From Muriiphilus sp048268845 (GTDB lineage: Bacteria; Pseudomonadota; Alphaproteobacteria; Rhodobacterales; Rhodobacteraceae), in assembly GCA_048268845.1 (NCBI GenBank), contig JBLWUQ010000014.1, positions 16,535 to 80,534 on the forward strand: DNA of 64,000 nucleotides. The letters are read 5' to 3'. The notes below the pieces were generated by a model. The model had not been told where the DNA came from, did not search any database, and was given only the letters and a program-made list of their open reading frames with translations. Position numbers and translations under genes: made by a program. The stretch's first letter is position 1. Every line of letters begins with the position of its first letter. Below are positions 32,862 to 41,027 of the stretch, in pieces.

Positions 32862-32901
32862 GCCCCGCGGAGCAGCAACTCCGCGGGGCACTTGGTTTCA
32901 G
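32862..32901. terminator. Bidirectional terminator hairpin
   Basis: Perfect 11-bp stem GCCCCGCGGAG (32862-32872) and CTCCGCGGGGC (32879-32889) with loop CAGCAA. The plus tail is ACTTGGTTT; the minus tail is TTCTCTTTC. It can end the small ORF on the plus strand and the lytic transglycosylase gene on the minus strand. Confidence 0.75.
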
Positions 32902-32970
32902 TGAGAACCCTGAGACCACTTTCGCTGGCCACACTATACCATGCAGCTTTCGATTCGGTAAACCCGACGT

Positions 32971-34182
32971 TCAAAGAGCGTTAAGAAGCTCCACCGTCGG
33001 CCAGGCATCCGCCACCAGCCCCAGCCGCATCTGTTCGCGCTGCACCGCCAGCCGCGTGCCCGCGCCGAGGATGCCGTCGATCGCCCCGACGTCGTGCCCG
33101 CGCGCCTGAAGCTTCTGTTGCAGCGCCCGCATCTGGTCGCCCGACAGCACCGGCGAGGGGTTGCCGGCGTTGTAGACCGGCGCCCCCTCGAGGCGGGTGG
33201 CGAAATAGGCGGCGGTCATCACGTAGGTGAAGCTCTGGTTCCACTCGAAATAGACGTCGAAATTCGGGTAGGCGATGAACGCCGGGCCGCCATGGCCCTG
33301 CGGCACGACCACCGACGCGTTCAGCCCCGAACTGGCAAGCTGCCCGTCGCGTGCCTGCACCCCCATCGCGGCCCAGTCGCTGACCCGCAGCTTCTGATGC
33401 GTGCCGGTCTTCGAGAAATCGAAGCCCTGCGGCAGCACGACCTCCTCGATCCACGGCTCGCCCGCGCGCCAGCCCAGCTTGTGCAGCATGTTCGCACCCG
33501 ACAGCAGCGCATCCGCCGGCGAGGTCTTCAGCCGCACATGGCCGTCGCCATCGCCGTCGATGCCGCTTTCCAGGATGTCGCCCGGCAGCATCTGCACCAT
33601 GCCGATCTCGCCCGCCCAGGCGCCGGTGGTGGTGGCCGGGTCGAAATCGCCCTTCTCGAAAAGCGTGAGCGCCGAGAACACCTGCGGCTGGAACAACCCC
33701 GGCCTGCGGCAATCGAATCCCAGCGTCATCAGCGAGTTCAGCGTGTTGAAATCGCCCTGGAACGCGCCGTAATCCGTCTCGAACGCCCAGAACGCCACCA
33801 GCACACCCCGGCTGATGCCATAGCGGCTTTCGATCGCGTCGAAGATCTGGCTGTATTTCTGCAGGTTCGCCCGGCCCGCGTCGATCCGGTTCTGCGAAAT
33901 GAGCGAGCGCGAGAACTCGACGAACCCCTTGGTGAAGATGCCCTGCGCCCGGTCGGCGTTGATCGTGGCCTGATCGAACCGGACCGAGGCGAAGAATGCG
34001 TCGACGTTTGCCTGAGCATGGCCACGCCTGACGGCTTCCTGCTTCATCCGGCCAACGAAACTCGCGAAATCGCCGCCGCATTGCACGATCGGCGGCGGGA
34101 TCTCGGTTGCGGTCCGGGCCTGGGCCACAGGAGCCGCGCTGGCGAGAATGGCGAAAATGAGTGCGGAAAACAACTTGCGCAT
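32971..34182 (-). CDS. Lytic murein transglycosylase (MltB type) with peptidoglycan-binding domain
   Basis: 403 residues. A signal peptide (1-22, ending AQA) is followed by an SLT_2 domain with catalytic Glu135 in FWAFETDYGAFQG and the family motifs GEIGMVQMLPGDIL and YVMTAAYFATRLEG. The last ~60 residues form a PG_binding_1 domain (MRALQQKLQARGHDVGAIDG). It cleaves the glycan strand to form 1,6-anhydromuramyl ends in the periplasm. Cys35 lies too late for a lipobox, so it is probably soluble rather than a lipoprotein like E. coli MltB. Stands alone on the minus strand with a terminator 70 bases on. Confidence 0.93.
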   Translation of the reverse strand: MRKLFSALIFAILASAAPVAQARTATEIPPPIVQCGGDFASFVGRMKQEAVRRGHAQANVDAFFASVRFDQATINADRAQGIFTKGFVEFSRSLISQNRIDAGRANLQKYSQIFDAIESRYGISRGVLVAFWAFETDYGAFQGDFNTLNSLMTLGFDCRRPGLFQPQVFSALTLFEKGDFDPATTTGAWAGEIGMVQMLPGDILESGIDGDGDGHVRLKTSPADALLSGANMLHKLGWRAGEPWIEEVVLPQGFDFSKTGTHQKLRVSDWAAMGVQARDGQLASSGLNASVVVPQGHGGPAFIAYPNFDVYFEWNQSFTYVMTAAYFATRLEGAPVYNAGNPSPVLSGDQMRALQQKLQARGHDVGAIDGILGAGTRLAVQREQMRLGLVADAWPTVELLNAL

Positions 34183-34229
34183 GAAACCCTCTTACACTGT
34201 CCAGCGCTCACCCTATCAGGGCTGGCGCA

Positions 34230-35138
34230 TCAGACAACAGCGATCACGACGACCAGCCCAAGCGTCGCAGCCCAGACCCGCCACAGCACCGACACCGCCG
34301 CGTCGATCTCGGCCGGCCCGATCTCGCGCGCGCCTTGCGGGTTGACGAAGGGATAGTCGCGCCGCTCGCCGTGATAGCTGCGCGGCCCCGACAGCGCGAC
34401 GCCCAGCGCCACCGCCATCGCCGCCTCGGGCCAGCCGGCATTGGGAGAGCGGTGCAGGGGGGCATCGCGCCGGATCGCCTGCCAGCCGCCGCGCCGGTGG
34501 CGGACAAGGTGGATGATGACGGCGGTCAATCGCGCCGGCACCCAGTTCAGCACATCGTCCAGCCGCGCCGCCGCCTTGCCGAATGCCTCATATTGCGGGG
34601 TGCGGTAGCCGATCATGCTGTCAGCGGTGTTGACCATCTTGTAGGCCAGCAGCCCCGGCAGCCCGAGCAGCAGGAACCAGAAGGCGGGCGCGACCACGCC
34701 GTCCGACAGGTTCTCGGCAGAGGATTCGATCGCGGCGCGGGCAACGTCCGACCGCTGCATCATGCTGGTGTCGCGCCCGACGATCTTGCCGACTTCGGCC
34801 CGCCCGTCCGCAAGCGAAAGGTGCAGCGCGTCGGCCACGCCAGCCACATGCTCGACCAGCGAGCGCTGTGCCAGCAGGATCGCCGCGACGACAATCTCGA
34901 CCGCCCAGCCAAGCGCGCCGAGCAGCGCGCCCACGCCCCACGCCAGAACCACCAGCCCGGCCAGCGCGACCGCGCCCGTCACCATCCGGCCTTCGCCGTG
35001 GTTCATCTGCCGGTCGACCCAGCCGACCGCCCTGCCCATCAGAACCGCCGGATGCGGCAGGCGTGACCAGATCGCTTCCGGCTCACCGACCAGCGCATCG
35101 AGGATCAGCGCAAGGGCAAGGATCAGCGGCTGGCTCAT
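34230..35138 (-). CDS. cbiB: Adenosylcobinamide-phosphate synthase CbiB
   Basis: 302 residues with five or so membrane helices. It shows the family N-terminus LILDALVGEPEAIWSRLPHPAVLMG, then GRDTSMMQRSDVARAAIESSAENLSDG (the conserved ESxAENxxDG element), and PNAGWPEAAMAVALGVALSG. It is the inner-membrane enzyme that amidates adenosylcobyric acid with aminopropanol phosphate. The product is also called CobD in the Pseudomonas naming. Its ATG overlaps the cobC stop by four bases. Confidence 0.95.
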   Translation of the reverse strand: MSQPLILALALILDALVGEPEAIWSRLPHPAVLMGRAVGWVDRQMNHGEGRMVTGAVALAGLVVLAWGVGALLGALGWAVEIVVAAILLAQRSLVEHVAGVADALHLSLADGRAEVGKIVGRDTSMMQRSDVARAAIESSAENLSDGVVAPAFWFLLLGLPGLLAYKMVNTADSMIGYRTPQYEAFGKAAARLDDVLNWVPARLTAVIIHLVRHRRGGWQAIRRDAPLHRSPNAGWPEAAMAVALGVALSGPRSYHGERRDYPFVNPQGAREIGPAEIDAAVSVLWRVWAATLGLVVVIAVV

Positions 35139-36115
35139 TTCGCCAGCGCCGCCTCAAGCTGGCCCCAGCGGTCATCGGGCGGCAGGCCCAGACGCAGCCA
35201 TGTCGGCTCATATGGAAACACCCGCGACCAGACCTTGCCCTTTGCCAGCCGCGCCTGCCAGCGCGCCGCGTCGTCGACGGCGTAAAGCCGGAACAGCGCC
35301 GTGCCGCCCACCAGCTCCGCCCCGCGCGCCTGCACCAGCGCATCCATCCGCGCGACGTCGACATGCATCCGCTGGCGCGTGCGGTTGGCCCATGCCATGT
35401 CCTCGAGCGCCACGCGCCCGACATGCAGCGCCGGGCCAGAGACTGGCCACGGCCCCAGCATCTCGCGCAACCGTGCGATCAGGGCCGGATCGCCAATGGC
35501 AAAGCCCAGCCGCAAACCTGCAAGCCCCCAGAACTTGCCCAGCGATTTCAGGACGATGACCCCCGGACACAGCGCCATGTCGCGCACCCGCGTATTGCCC
35601 AGCGCCACCTCGCAGAAGCTTTCGTCGATCACCACCAGCCCGCGCCCCGGCGCTTCGTCCTCGCCCGACCACATCAGCCCGCTTGGGTTGTTGGGGTGAA
35701 CCACCACGCGCGCCTCGGCGCGGGCGTCGTCAGGCTCGGCGCGCACAACCTCCCAGCCCGCCGCCGCGAAGGCGCCCGCGTGTTCGTTATAGGTCCGCTC
35801 GATGACGCGCACCCGGCCCGGCGCTGCCAGCCTCGGGATGCTGGCGATCAGCAACGATGCCCCCGGTGCCGCCAGAACGGCGGCGCCCTCCGGCACCATC
35901 CAGAAATCGCGCGCGGCACGTTCCAGCGCGCGTTTCGCCCCGGTGTCAGGCAGCGCCGTCCAGACCGAGTGCGGGATCTCCGGCAGCGGATAGGGGCGCG
36001 GGTTGATGCCGGTCGACAGGTCGATCCAGTCCTCGCGCGCGCCGCCATACAGCGCCACCGCCGCATCCAGCCCGCCGCCGTGGTCGCGCTCGTCGAACGA
36101 AACAGGCGTGGTCAT
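35135..36115 (-). CDS. cobC: Threonine-phosphate decarboxylase-like PLP enzyme CobC
   Basis: 326 residues, fold-type I aminotransferase. It has LSTGINPRPYPLPEIP at the start, HPNNPSG in the middle, VVIDESFCE, and the PLP lysine K194 in LKSLGKFWGLAGLRLGF. This matches CobC/CobD, which supplies (R)-1-amino-2-propanol phosphate for the cobinamide side chain by decarboxylating L-threonine phosphate. The ATG at 36115 is used; the frame extends into the upstream gene but without conservation. It overlaps DUF1636 upstream and cbiB downstream by four bases each. Confidence 0.93.
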   Translation of the reverse strand: MTTPVSFDERDHGGGLDAAVALYGGAREDWIDLSTGINPRPYPLPEIPHSVWTALPDTGAKRALERAARDFWMVPEGAAVLAAPGASLLIASIPRLAAPGRVRVIERTYNEHAGAFAAAGWEVVRAEPDDARAEARVVVHPNNPSGLMWSGEDEAPGRGLVVIDESFCEVALGNTRVRDMALCPGVIVLKSLGKFWGLAGLRLGFAIGDPALIARLREMLGPWPVSGPALHVGRVALEDMAWANRTRQRMHVDVARMDALVQARGAELVGGTALFRLYAVDDAARWQARLAKGKVWSRVFPYEPTWLRLGLPPDDRWGQLEAALAK

Positions 36116-36489
36116 CGCCCCTCCTCCGGCAGCGGCGGATGGCGCGTGATGAAATGCCCCTTCACCGCCTGCGGCCATTCGCGGTAAGGCACCTGTCCCG
36201 TGTCGCTGGCGGCGTGCCCGTGGGCATAGGCGACGATGCCCTCGGCGGCCTCGCGCGTCGGCTCGAACCGGCCCAGCGTATAGGCCAGCTTGCCCGCCGC
36301 CTGAATGGCGATGTTGCAGGAGTGATCGCAGCCCATCAGGCAGGATATCCGCCGGGTGCGCACCGCGCTGCCCGCCGCCGCAGTCTCGACCATGGCGGCA
36401 AGCACCTCGCCATCGGTCAGCCCAAGCCCGCGCTCGGCCCAGTCCTCGCGTTTGCAGGTGTCGCAGATGGTGATCCAGGTGGTGGGCAT
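36112..36489 (-). CDS. DUF1636 protein, probable thioredoxin-fold Fe-S protein
   Basis: 125 residues. Cysteines are arranged as CDTCKRED near residue 9-12 and CLMGCDHSCNIA near 50-58, resembling the ligand pattern of thioredoxin-like [2Fe-2S] ferredoxins. DUF1636 proteins recur in alphaproteobacterial cobalamin loci, and here the gene heads cobC and cbiB with a four-base overlap. It could donate electrons to a step such as cobalt reduction or ring contraction. The family is known, the role is inference. An AGGAGAGAGCC site precedes the ATG. Confidence 0.85.
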   Translation of the reverse strand: MPTTWITICDTCKREDWAERGLGLTDGEVLAAMVETAAAGSAVRTRRISCLMGCDHSCNIAIQAAGKLAYTLGRFEPTREAAEGIVAYAHGHAASDTGQVPYREWPQAVKGHFITRHPPLPEEGR

Positions 36490-36585
36490 GGCTCTCTCCT
36501 GCCGTTTTGGCGTTTGAACAGGATTTCGCCCCGAACCGCAACTCGGCCGGTTACCGCCGGTTGTGTGTCGTTACTCACGAATTCG

Positions 36586-36600
36586 TTAACCGTTTGGCAA
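36586..36600. promoter_or_regulatory. Partial CtrA-type box
   Basis: TTAACCGTTTGGCAA keeps the left TTAA half and shares the 11-mer TTAACCGTTTG with the full box at 19954; the right half is GCAA. It lies 54 bases before the ATG of the receiver-domain gene and 96 bases before the DUF1636 ATG. Confidence 0.35.
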
Positions 36601-36654
36601 GGTCGAGCTAGGATTCTGTCAACACCTGTGCGACATCGCCGCAGGGAGACGGAG

Positions 36655-37029
36655 ATGGACGTTCTGATCGTCGAGGACAATGCCGATCTTGGACAGCTCT
36701 GGCTGAACCACCTGACACGCCTTGGCCATCGCGTCACGCTGGTTGACAGCGCCGATGCCGCGATCGAAATGCTGGGCGACGACGGCGCCGACGTGATCAT
36801 CGCCGATCTCGATCTGCCGGGGTCGGCCGCCGCGTCGGTCGCCGATTACGCCGCATACCGGCTGCCCGAGGCGCGGGTGATCTTCGTCACCGCCTCGACC
36901 TTCTTTTCCGACGGATCGGCCTTCGCGCTCGCGGCCAATGCCTGCGCCTGCCTGCCGAGCCGCACCGCCCCCGACGATCTGGCGGCCGTGGTCGAATACC
37001 ACGGCCCGCGCGCCGCCAAGGGCGCGTGA
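36655..37029 (+). CDS. Single-domain response regulator with altered switch residue
   Basis: 124 residues, receiver domain only. The acidic pocket (E7, D8), phospho-acceptor D51 in IIADLDLPG and the T of VIFVTAS are present. The lysine that normally follows in a K-P motif is missing: the region reads CACLPSRTAP. Loss of this lysine usually alters phospho-signalling, so it may be a modified or phosphate-sink receiver. AGGGAGACGGAG precedes the ATG. No histidine kinase is adjacent. A partial CtrA-type box lies upstream. Confidence 0.85.
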   Translation: MDVLIVEDNADLGQLWLNHLTRLGHRVTLVDSADAAIEMLGDDGADVIIADLDLPGSAAASVADYAAYRLPEARVIFVTASTFFSDGSAFALAANACACLPSRTAPDDLAAVVEYHGPRAAKGA

Positions 37030-37070
37030 TTTCCGTTTCCTTCGTGGTGTTGCACGGCTAACCTGCCGCC

Positions 37071-37709
37071 ATGACGTCCAAATCCCCTGCCCGCCCCGAG
37101 GCGGTCATCTTCGACATCGGCAACGTGCTGATCGAGTGGCAACCCGAAGCGCGCTATGACGAGATCGTCGGCCGCGCCCGGCGCGAGGCGATGTTCGCGG
37201 CGGTCGATCTGCACGCCATGAACGAGCGTCTTGACCGGGGCGGCGACTTTCGCGGCGTGATCCACGAGACCGCCGACGCCTACCCCGAGTTTCGCGACGA
37301 TATCCTGATGTGGCACAGCCGCTGGAGCGATCTGGCCCGTCCGCCGATCGACCATTCGGTGCGCCTCTTGCGCGCGCTGAGGCGCGCCGCTGTGCCGGTC
37401 TTTGCCCTGTCGAATTTCGGCATCGGCAGCTTCGCGGTCAGCGAATCGGACCATCCGTTCCTGACCGAATTCGACCGGCGCTATATCTCCGGGCACATGG
37501 GCGTGACCAAACCCGACGCGCGGATCTACGAAATGGTCGAGGCCGATTGCGGCATCGCACCGGACCGGCTTCTGTTCGTCGATGACCGGTCCGACAACAT
37601 CGACGCGGCAAGCGCGCGCGGCTGGCAGGTGCATCTGTTCGAGGGGCCGGGCGGCTGGGCCGACCGGCTGGTGGATGCCGGGCTTCTGACAAGGGACGAG
37701 GCATTATGA
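37071..37709 (+). CDS. HAD-superfamily hydrolase, YihX-like
   Basis: 212 residues. Motif I VIFDIGNVLIEW has the nucleophilic Asp with the DxGNV variant seen in YihX-like phosphatases. Motif II is FALSNFG, the lysine is in GVTKPDARIYEMV, and motif IV LLFVDDRSDNIDAA binds Mg. A helical cap occupies about 20-95. It is probably a small-molecule phosphatase (YihX itself acts on glucose-1-phosphate), but the substrate is unassigned. The gene overlaps the following ornithine cyclodeaminase-like gene by four bases. Confidence 0.88.
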   Translation: MTSKSPARPEAVIFDIGNVLIEWQPEARYDEIVGRARREAMFAAVDLHAMNERLDRGGDFRGVIHETADAYPEFRDDILMWHSRWSDLARPPIDHSVRLLRALRRAAVPVFALSNFGIGSFAVSESDHPFLTEFDRRYISGHMGVTKPDARIYEMVEADCGIAPDRLLFVDDRSDNIDAASARGWQVHLFEGPGGWADRLVDAGLLTRDEAL

Positions 37710-38620
37710 GTATCGAGATCATCCCGTTCGAGGCAGAGAGCCTTCTGGACTGGACCGCCCTGACCGATGCGCTCATCGAGGGCCACACCCGCCCGCGCGC
37801 CGAGATCGGCGACACCTTCCTCTATCGCGACACCGACACGCTTCTGTCGCGCGCCGCATGGGTCGACGGCATGGGCATCGCGGTCAAGTCCGCGACGGTG
37901 TTTCCGGGCAATCCGGGGGCCGGCAAGCCGATGATCAACGGCGCCGTGATGCTTTATGCCGACGATGACGGCACGCCCGAGGCTCTGGTCGATTTCCATC
38001 TGGTGACCAAGTGGAAGACGGCGGGCGATTCGCTGCTTGGCGCACGGCTGCTGGCGCGGCCCGACAGCGAGTGCATCCTGATCGTCGGCGCGGGCGCCGT
38101 CGCCCGCTCGCTGCGCGAGGCTTACGGCGCGCTGTTTCCGAAAGCCCGCTTCATGGTCTGGAACCGAAGCCCGGCCGGGGCCGAGGCGATGGCCGCGACC
38201 TGCCCCGACACCGTGGTGGCGACCGATCTGGAAACCGCCGTGCGCTCCGCCGATATCGTCACCTCCGCCACCATGTCGCGCGAGCCGATCATCAAGGGCG
38301 ACTGGCTGCAACCGGGCCAGCACATCGACCTGATCGGCGCCTATCGCCCCGACATGCGCGAGGCCGACGACACCGCGCTGAGGCGCGCGCATCTGTTCAT
38401 GGACAGCCGCGCCACGGTGCTCGACCATATCGGCGAGTTCAAGATCCCGCTCGAGGCTGGCACGATCACCCGCGATGCCGTGCGCGGCGATTTCTACGAC
38501 ATCGCCAGCGGCGCGTTCCGGCGCGCGCCCGAGGATATCACCCTGTTCAAGAACGGCGGCGGCGCGCATCTCGACCTGATGACCAGCCGCTATATCCTCG
38601 ACGCGTGGCGGCGGCGGTGA
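37706..38620 (+). CDS. Ornithine cyclodeaminase / mu-crystallin family protein
   Basis: 304 residues. The N-terminal dimerisation domain contains the lysine of GIAVKSATVFPGN. The NAD-binding Rossmann motif ILIVGAGAVARSLREA lies at about 132-147, and the substrate-side DLIGAYRPDMRE follows. The family includes ornithine cyclodeaminase, alanine dehydrogenase and ketimine reductases; the specific substrate cannot be given. It is translationally coupled to the HAD hydrolase upstream (ATGA overlap), suggesting a joint pathway. Confidence 0.87.
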   Translation: MSIEIIPFEAESLLDWTALTDALIEGHTRPRAEIGDTFLYRDTDTLLSRAAWVDGMGIAVKSATVFPGNPGAGKPMINGAVMLYADDDGTPEALVDFHLVTKWKTAGDSLLGARLLARPDSECILIVGAGAVARSLREAYGALFPKARFMVWNRSPAGAEAMAATCPDTVVATDLETAVRSADIVTSATMSREPIIKGDWLQPGQHIDLIGAYRPDMREADDTALRRAHLFMDSRATVLDHIGEFKIPLEAGTITRDAVRGDFYDIASGAFRRAPEDITLFKNGGGAHLDLMTSRYILDAWRRR

Positions 38621-38699
38621 CGGAAATCTCCGCTACCCACAGTTGCGCAGCGCCGCGACTACCGGCACACTCGCACAAGGTCGGTATGGCGCGGATGAC

Positions 38700-39632
38700 A
38701 TGATCTGGATCGCGATTCTCGCAGTGTTGCTGCTTCTGGCGGCAGCGCCTTTCGTTTTCGAGGCGCTCCGGCGTCCGATGAACGCCGCCAGCCGCGCCGG
38801 CGCGCCCGGCCAGTTTGCCGAGCTGAGCCGCGGCACCACGCACTACCAATGGCACGGTCCGAAATCCGACCGCATCCTCGTGATGGTCCACGGCCTCACG
38901 ACCCCCTCATGGGTGTTCTCGGGGCTGATCCGGGGCCTGTTGATGATGCGCTATCGCATCCTGACCTATGATCTCTATGGCCGGGGCTACTCCGACCGGC
39001 CGATGGACCACCAGACGCTTGCGCTGCACGCCGACCAGCTTGCCGAACTGATCGACGCGGCGGGCATCCGCGTGCCGGTGACGCTGCTTGGCTATTCGAT
39101 GGGCGGGGCGATCGCGACGCTGTTCACCGCTGACGAACCCGACCGGGTCGAACGCCTGATCCTGCTGGCGCCGACCGGCATCCGCTATTCGCCCTCGCCG
39201 CTGCTGACCACGGCACGGATCTGGGGCAAGGCGGGCGATTGGCTCTGGGGGCTTCTGGGCGGCGCCTACCTGCGCCGCAACGCCGCGCGCGACGCCAAGG
39301 CGCCGACCGTCATTCCCGACCTGACCGACCGGATCGCGCTCGAGGTTGATACGCGCGGCTATCTGCGCTCGGTCCTGTCGTCGGAACGCCATGCGCTGAG
39401 CGAGACGCTGGAAAAGGAACACCGCGAGATTGCGGCGATGTATATCCCGACCCTGGCGATCTGGGCCGAGAACGACGCCCTCATTCCGGTGGCGGCGGTC
39501 GGAGAACTGGCGCGCTGGAACCGGCAGGTGCGCCAGGAGGTGATACCCGGCGCGACGCACTCGCTGGCCTATACCGCGCCGAAAGAGGTGCTGGCGGCGA
39601 TCCGCGATTTCCTGCGCGAAGTGCCGGAGTAG
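38700..39632 (+). CDS. Membrane-anchored alpha/beta hydrolase
   Basis: 310 residues. A signal anchor (IWIAILAVLLLLAAAPFVF) precedes an alpha/beta hydrolase domain with the oxyanion region VMVHGLTTPSWVFSGL, the nucleophile elbow LLGYSMGGA (Ser in GYSMG), the acid in WAENDALIP and the base His in PGATHSLAY. Enzyme class is clear, substrate is not. The ATG at 38700 starts exactly at the anchor; a GATGAC stretch is the only ribosome-site candidate. It ends one base before the fmt stop on the other strand. Confidence 0.85.
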   Translation: MIWIAILAVLLLLAAAPFVFEALRRPMNAASRAGAPGQFAELSRGTTHYQWHGPKSDRILVMVHGLTTPSWVFSGLIRGLLMMRYRILTYDLYGRGYSDRPMDHQTLALHADQLAELIDAAGIRVPVTLLGYSMGGAIATLFTADEPDRVERLILLAPTGIRYSPSPLLTTARIWGKAGDWLWGLLGGAYLRRNAARDAKAPTVIPDLTDRIALEVDTRGYLRSVLSSERHALSETLEKEHREIAAMYIPTLAIWAENDALIPVAAVGELARWNRQVRQEVIPGATHSLAYTAPKEVLAAIRDFLREVPE

Positions 39633-39633
39633 C

Positions 39634-40533
39634 TCAGTCCACGCGCGCGGGCATGTCAAAGCCGCGCAGGAACTCGCCCGCCTCCATCGCCCGCTTGCCG
39701 GGCCGCTGGGCGCGGGTGATCTCGACCGCGCCATCGCCACAGGCGACGGTCAGAGGCGCGATGATCGTGCCGGGGGCGGCGTCACCGGCCACGACGCGCG
39801 ACGCCAAGAGCTTCACCCGCTCGCCCGCCATCTCGCACCACGCACCCGGAAACGGCGAAAGCCCCCGGATCAGCCGGTCGACCTCGGTCGCCGGCCGGGT
39901 CCAGTCCACACGCGCCTCGGCCTTGTCGATCTTGGCGGCATAGGTCACGCCATCTTCCGGCTGCGGCACGGGTGTCAGGCTGTCGAGTTGCCCCAGCGCC
40001 GCGACAATCGCCGCCGCCCCGAGTGCCGACAGCCTGTCATGCACTTCGCCGGTGGTTTCCTCCGTCCCGATCGGCGTTGCGCGACACAGCAGCACCGCCC
40101 CGGTATCAAGCCCCGCGTCCATCTGCATGATGCAGACACCGGTTTCGCCGTCGCCCGCCATCACCGCCCGATGGATCGGCGCCGCCCCGCGCCAGCGCGG
40201 CAACAGCGAGGCGTGGATATTCAGACAGCCTTGCCGGGGCGCATCCAGCACCGCCTGCGGCAGGATCAGCCCATAGGCCACCACCACCGCGACATCGGCC
40301 CCGAGCGCGGCAAACTCCGCCTGAGCCTCGGGCGATTTCAGCGAAGCCGGATGGCGCACCGCAAGCCCCAATTCCAGCGCGCGGGCGTGAACCGGCGTCG
40401 GGCGCGCCTTCTTGCCCCGACCCGCCGGGCGCGGCGGCTGACAATAGACGCAGGCGATCTGATGCCCGGCCTCCACCAGCGCATCCAGCACCGGCACGGA
40501 AAACTCCGGCGTTCCCATGAAAACGATCTTCAT
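39634..40533 (-). CDS. fmt: Methionyl-tRNA formyltransferase
   Basis: 299 residues. It begins MKIVFMGTPEFSVPVLDAL and has the folate-site signature VVVAYGLILPQAVLDAPRQG, the catalytic region NIHASLLPRWRGAAPIHRA, and DTGAVLL. The C-terminal tRNA-binding domain starts near residue 205 (IRGLSPFPGAWCEM). It formylates Met-tRNAfMet for initiation. It is last in the minus-strand def1-def2-def3-fmt chain, overlapping def3 by four bases. Confidence 0.97.
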   Translation of the reverse strand: MKIVFMGTPEFSVPVLDALVEAGHQIACVYCQPPRPAGRGKKARPTPVHARALELGLAVRHPASLKSPEAQAEFAALGADVAVVVAYGLILPQAVLDAPRQGCLNIHASLLPRWRGAAPIHRAVMAGDGETGVCIMQMDAGLDTGAVLLCRATPIGTEETTGEVHDRLSALGAAAIVAALGQLDSLTPVPQPEDGVTYAAKIDKAEARVDWTRPATEVDRLIRGLSPFPGAWCEMAGERVKLLASRVVAGDAAPGTIIAPLTVACGDGAVEITRAQRPGKRAMEAGEFLRGFDMPARVD

Positions 40534-41027
40534 CGCATCAGCTTTCTGGCCCGCGCGATCAGCCGGTCGCGCTTGAGCTTGGAGAGGTGGTCGAAATACA
40601 TCCGCCCGTTCAGATGGTCGATCTGGTGCTGCACGCTGGTCGCCCAGAGATGGACAAAATCACGCTCCTCGCTCTCGCCGCTCTCGTTCAGAAACCGCAC
40701 CGTCACGGCGCGCGGGCGCGCGATGCTGGCGGCGACGCCGGGCAGGTTCGGGCTGGCCTCGTCATGCTCGCGCATCTGGGCGCTGGCGTGCAGCACCTCG
40801 GGGTTGGCCATGCGCAAGACCTGCCCGCGCGATTCAGAGGCATCGACCACGGCGAGGCGCTGCATGATGCCAAGCTGCACGGCGGCCAGCCCGACACCGG
40901 GCATCGCCTCCATCGCCAGCGTCATCTCGTCCCAGATCGCGCGAATCTCGTCGGTGATCGCCGCAACGGGAGCGGCGGCAGTGCGCAGGCGCTTGTCGGG
41001 CCACATCACGAAGGGGCGATGGCTCAT
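40530..41027 (-). CDS. def: Degenerate peptide deformylase-like protein
   Basis: 165 residues with the deformylase fold but altered active site. Motif 1 GVGLAAVQLG is close to normal. Motif 2, normally EGCLS, reads DEASPNLPG, so the metal-binding Cys is gone. Motif 3, normally HExxH, reads QHQIDHLNG, replacing the catalytic Glu by Gln. Both changes should abolish classic deformylase activity. It lies between an intact def gene and fmt with four-base overlaps on both sides, so it is coordinately translated. Whether it is a regulatory partner, or has another hydrolase role, is unknown. Confidence 0.9.
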   Translation of the reverse strand: MSHRPFVMWPDKRLRTAAAPVAAITDEIRAIWDEMTLAMEAMPGVGLAAVQLGIMQRLAVVDASESRGQVLRMANPEVLHASAQMREHDEASPNLPGVAASIARPRAVTVRFLNESGESEERDFVHLWATSVQHQIDHLNGRMYFDHLSKLKRDRLIARARKLMR

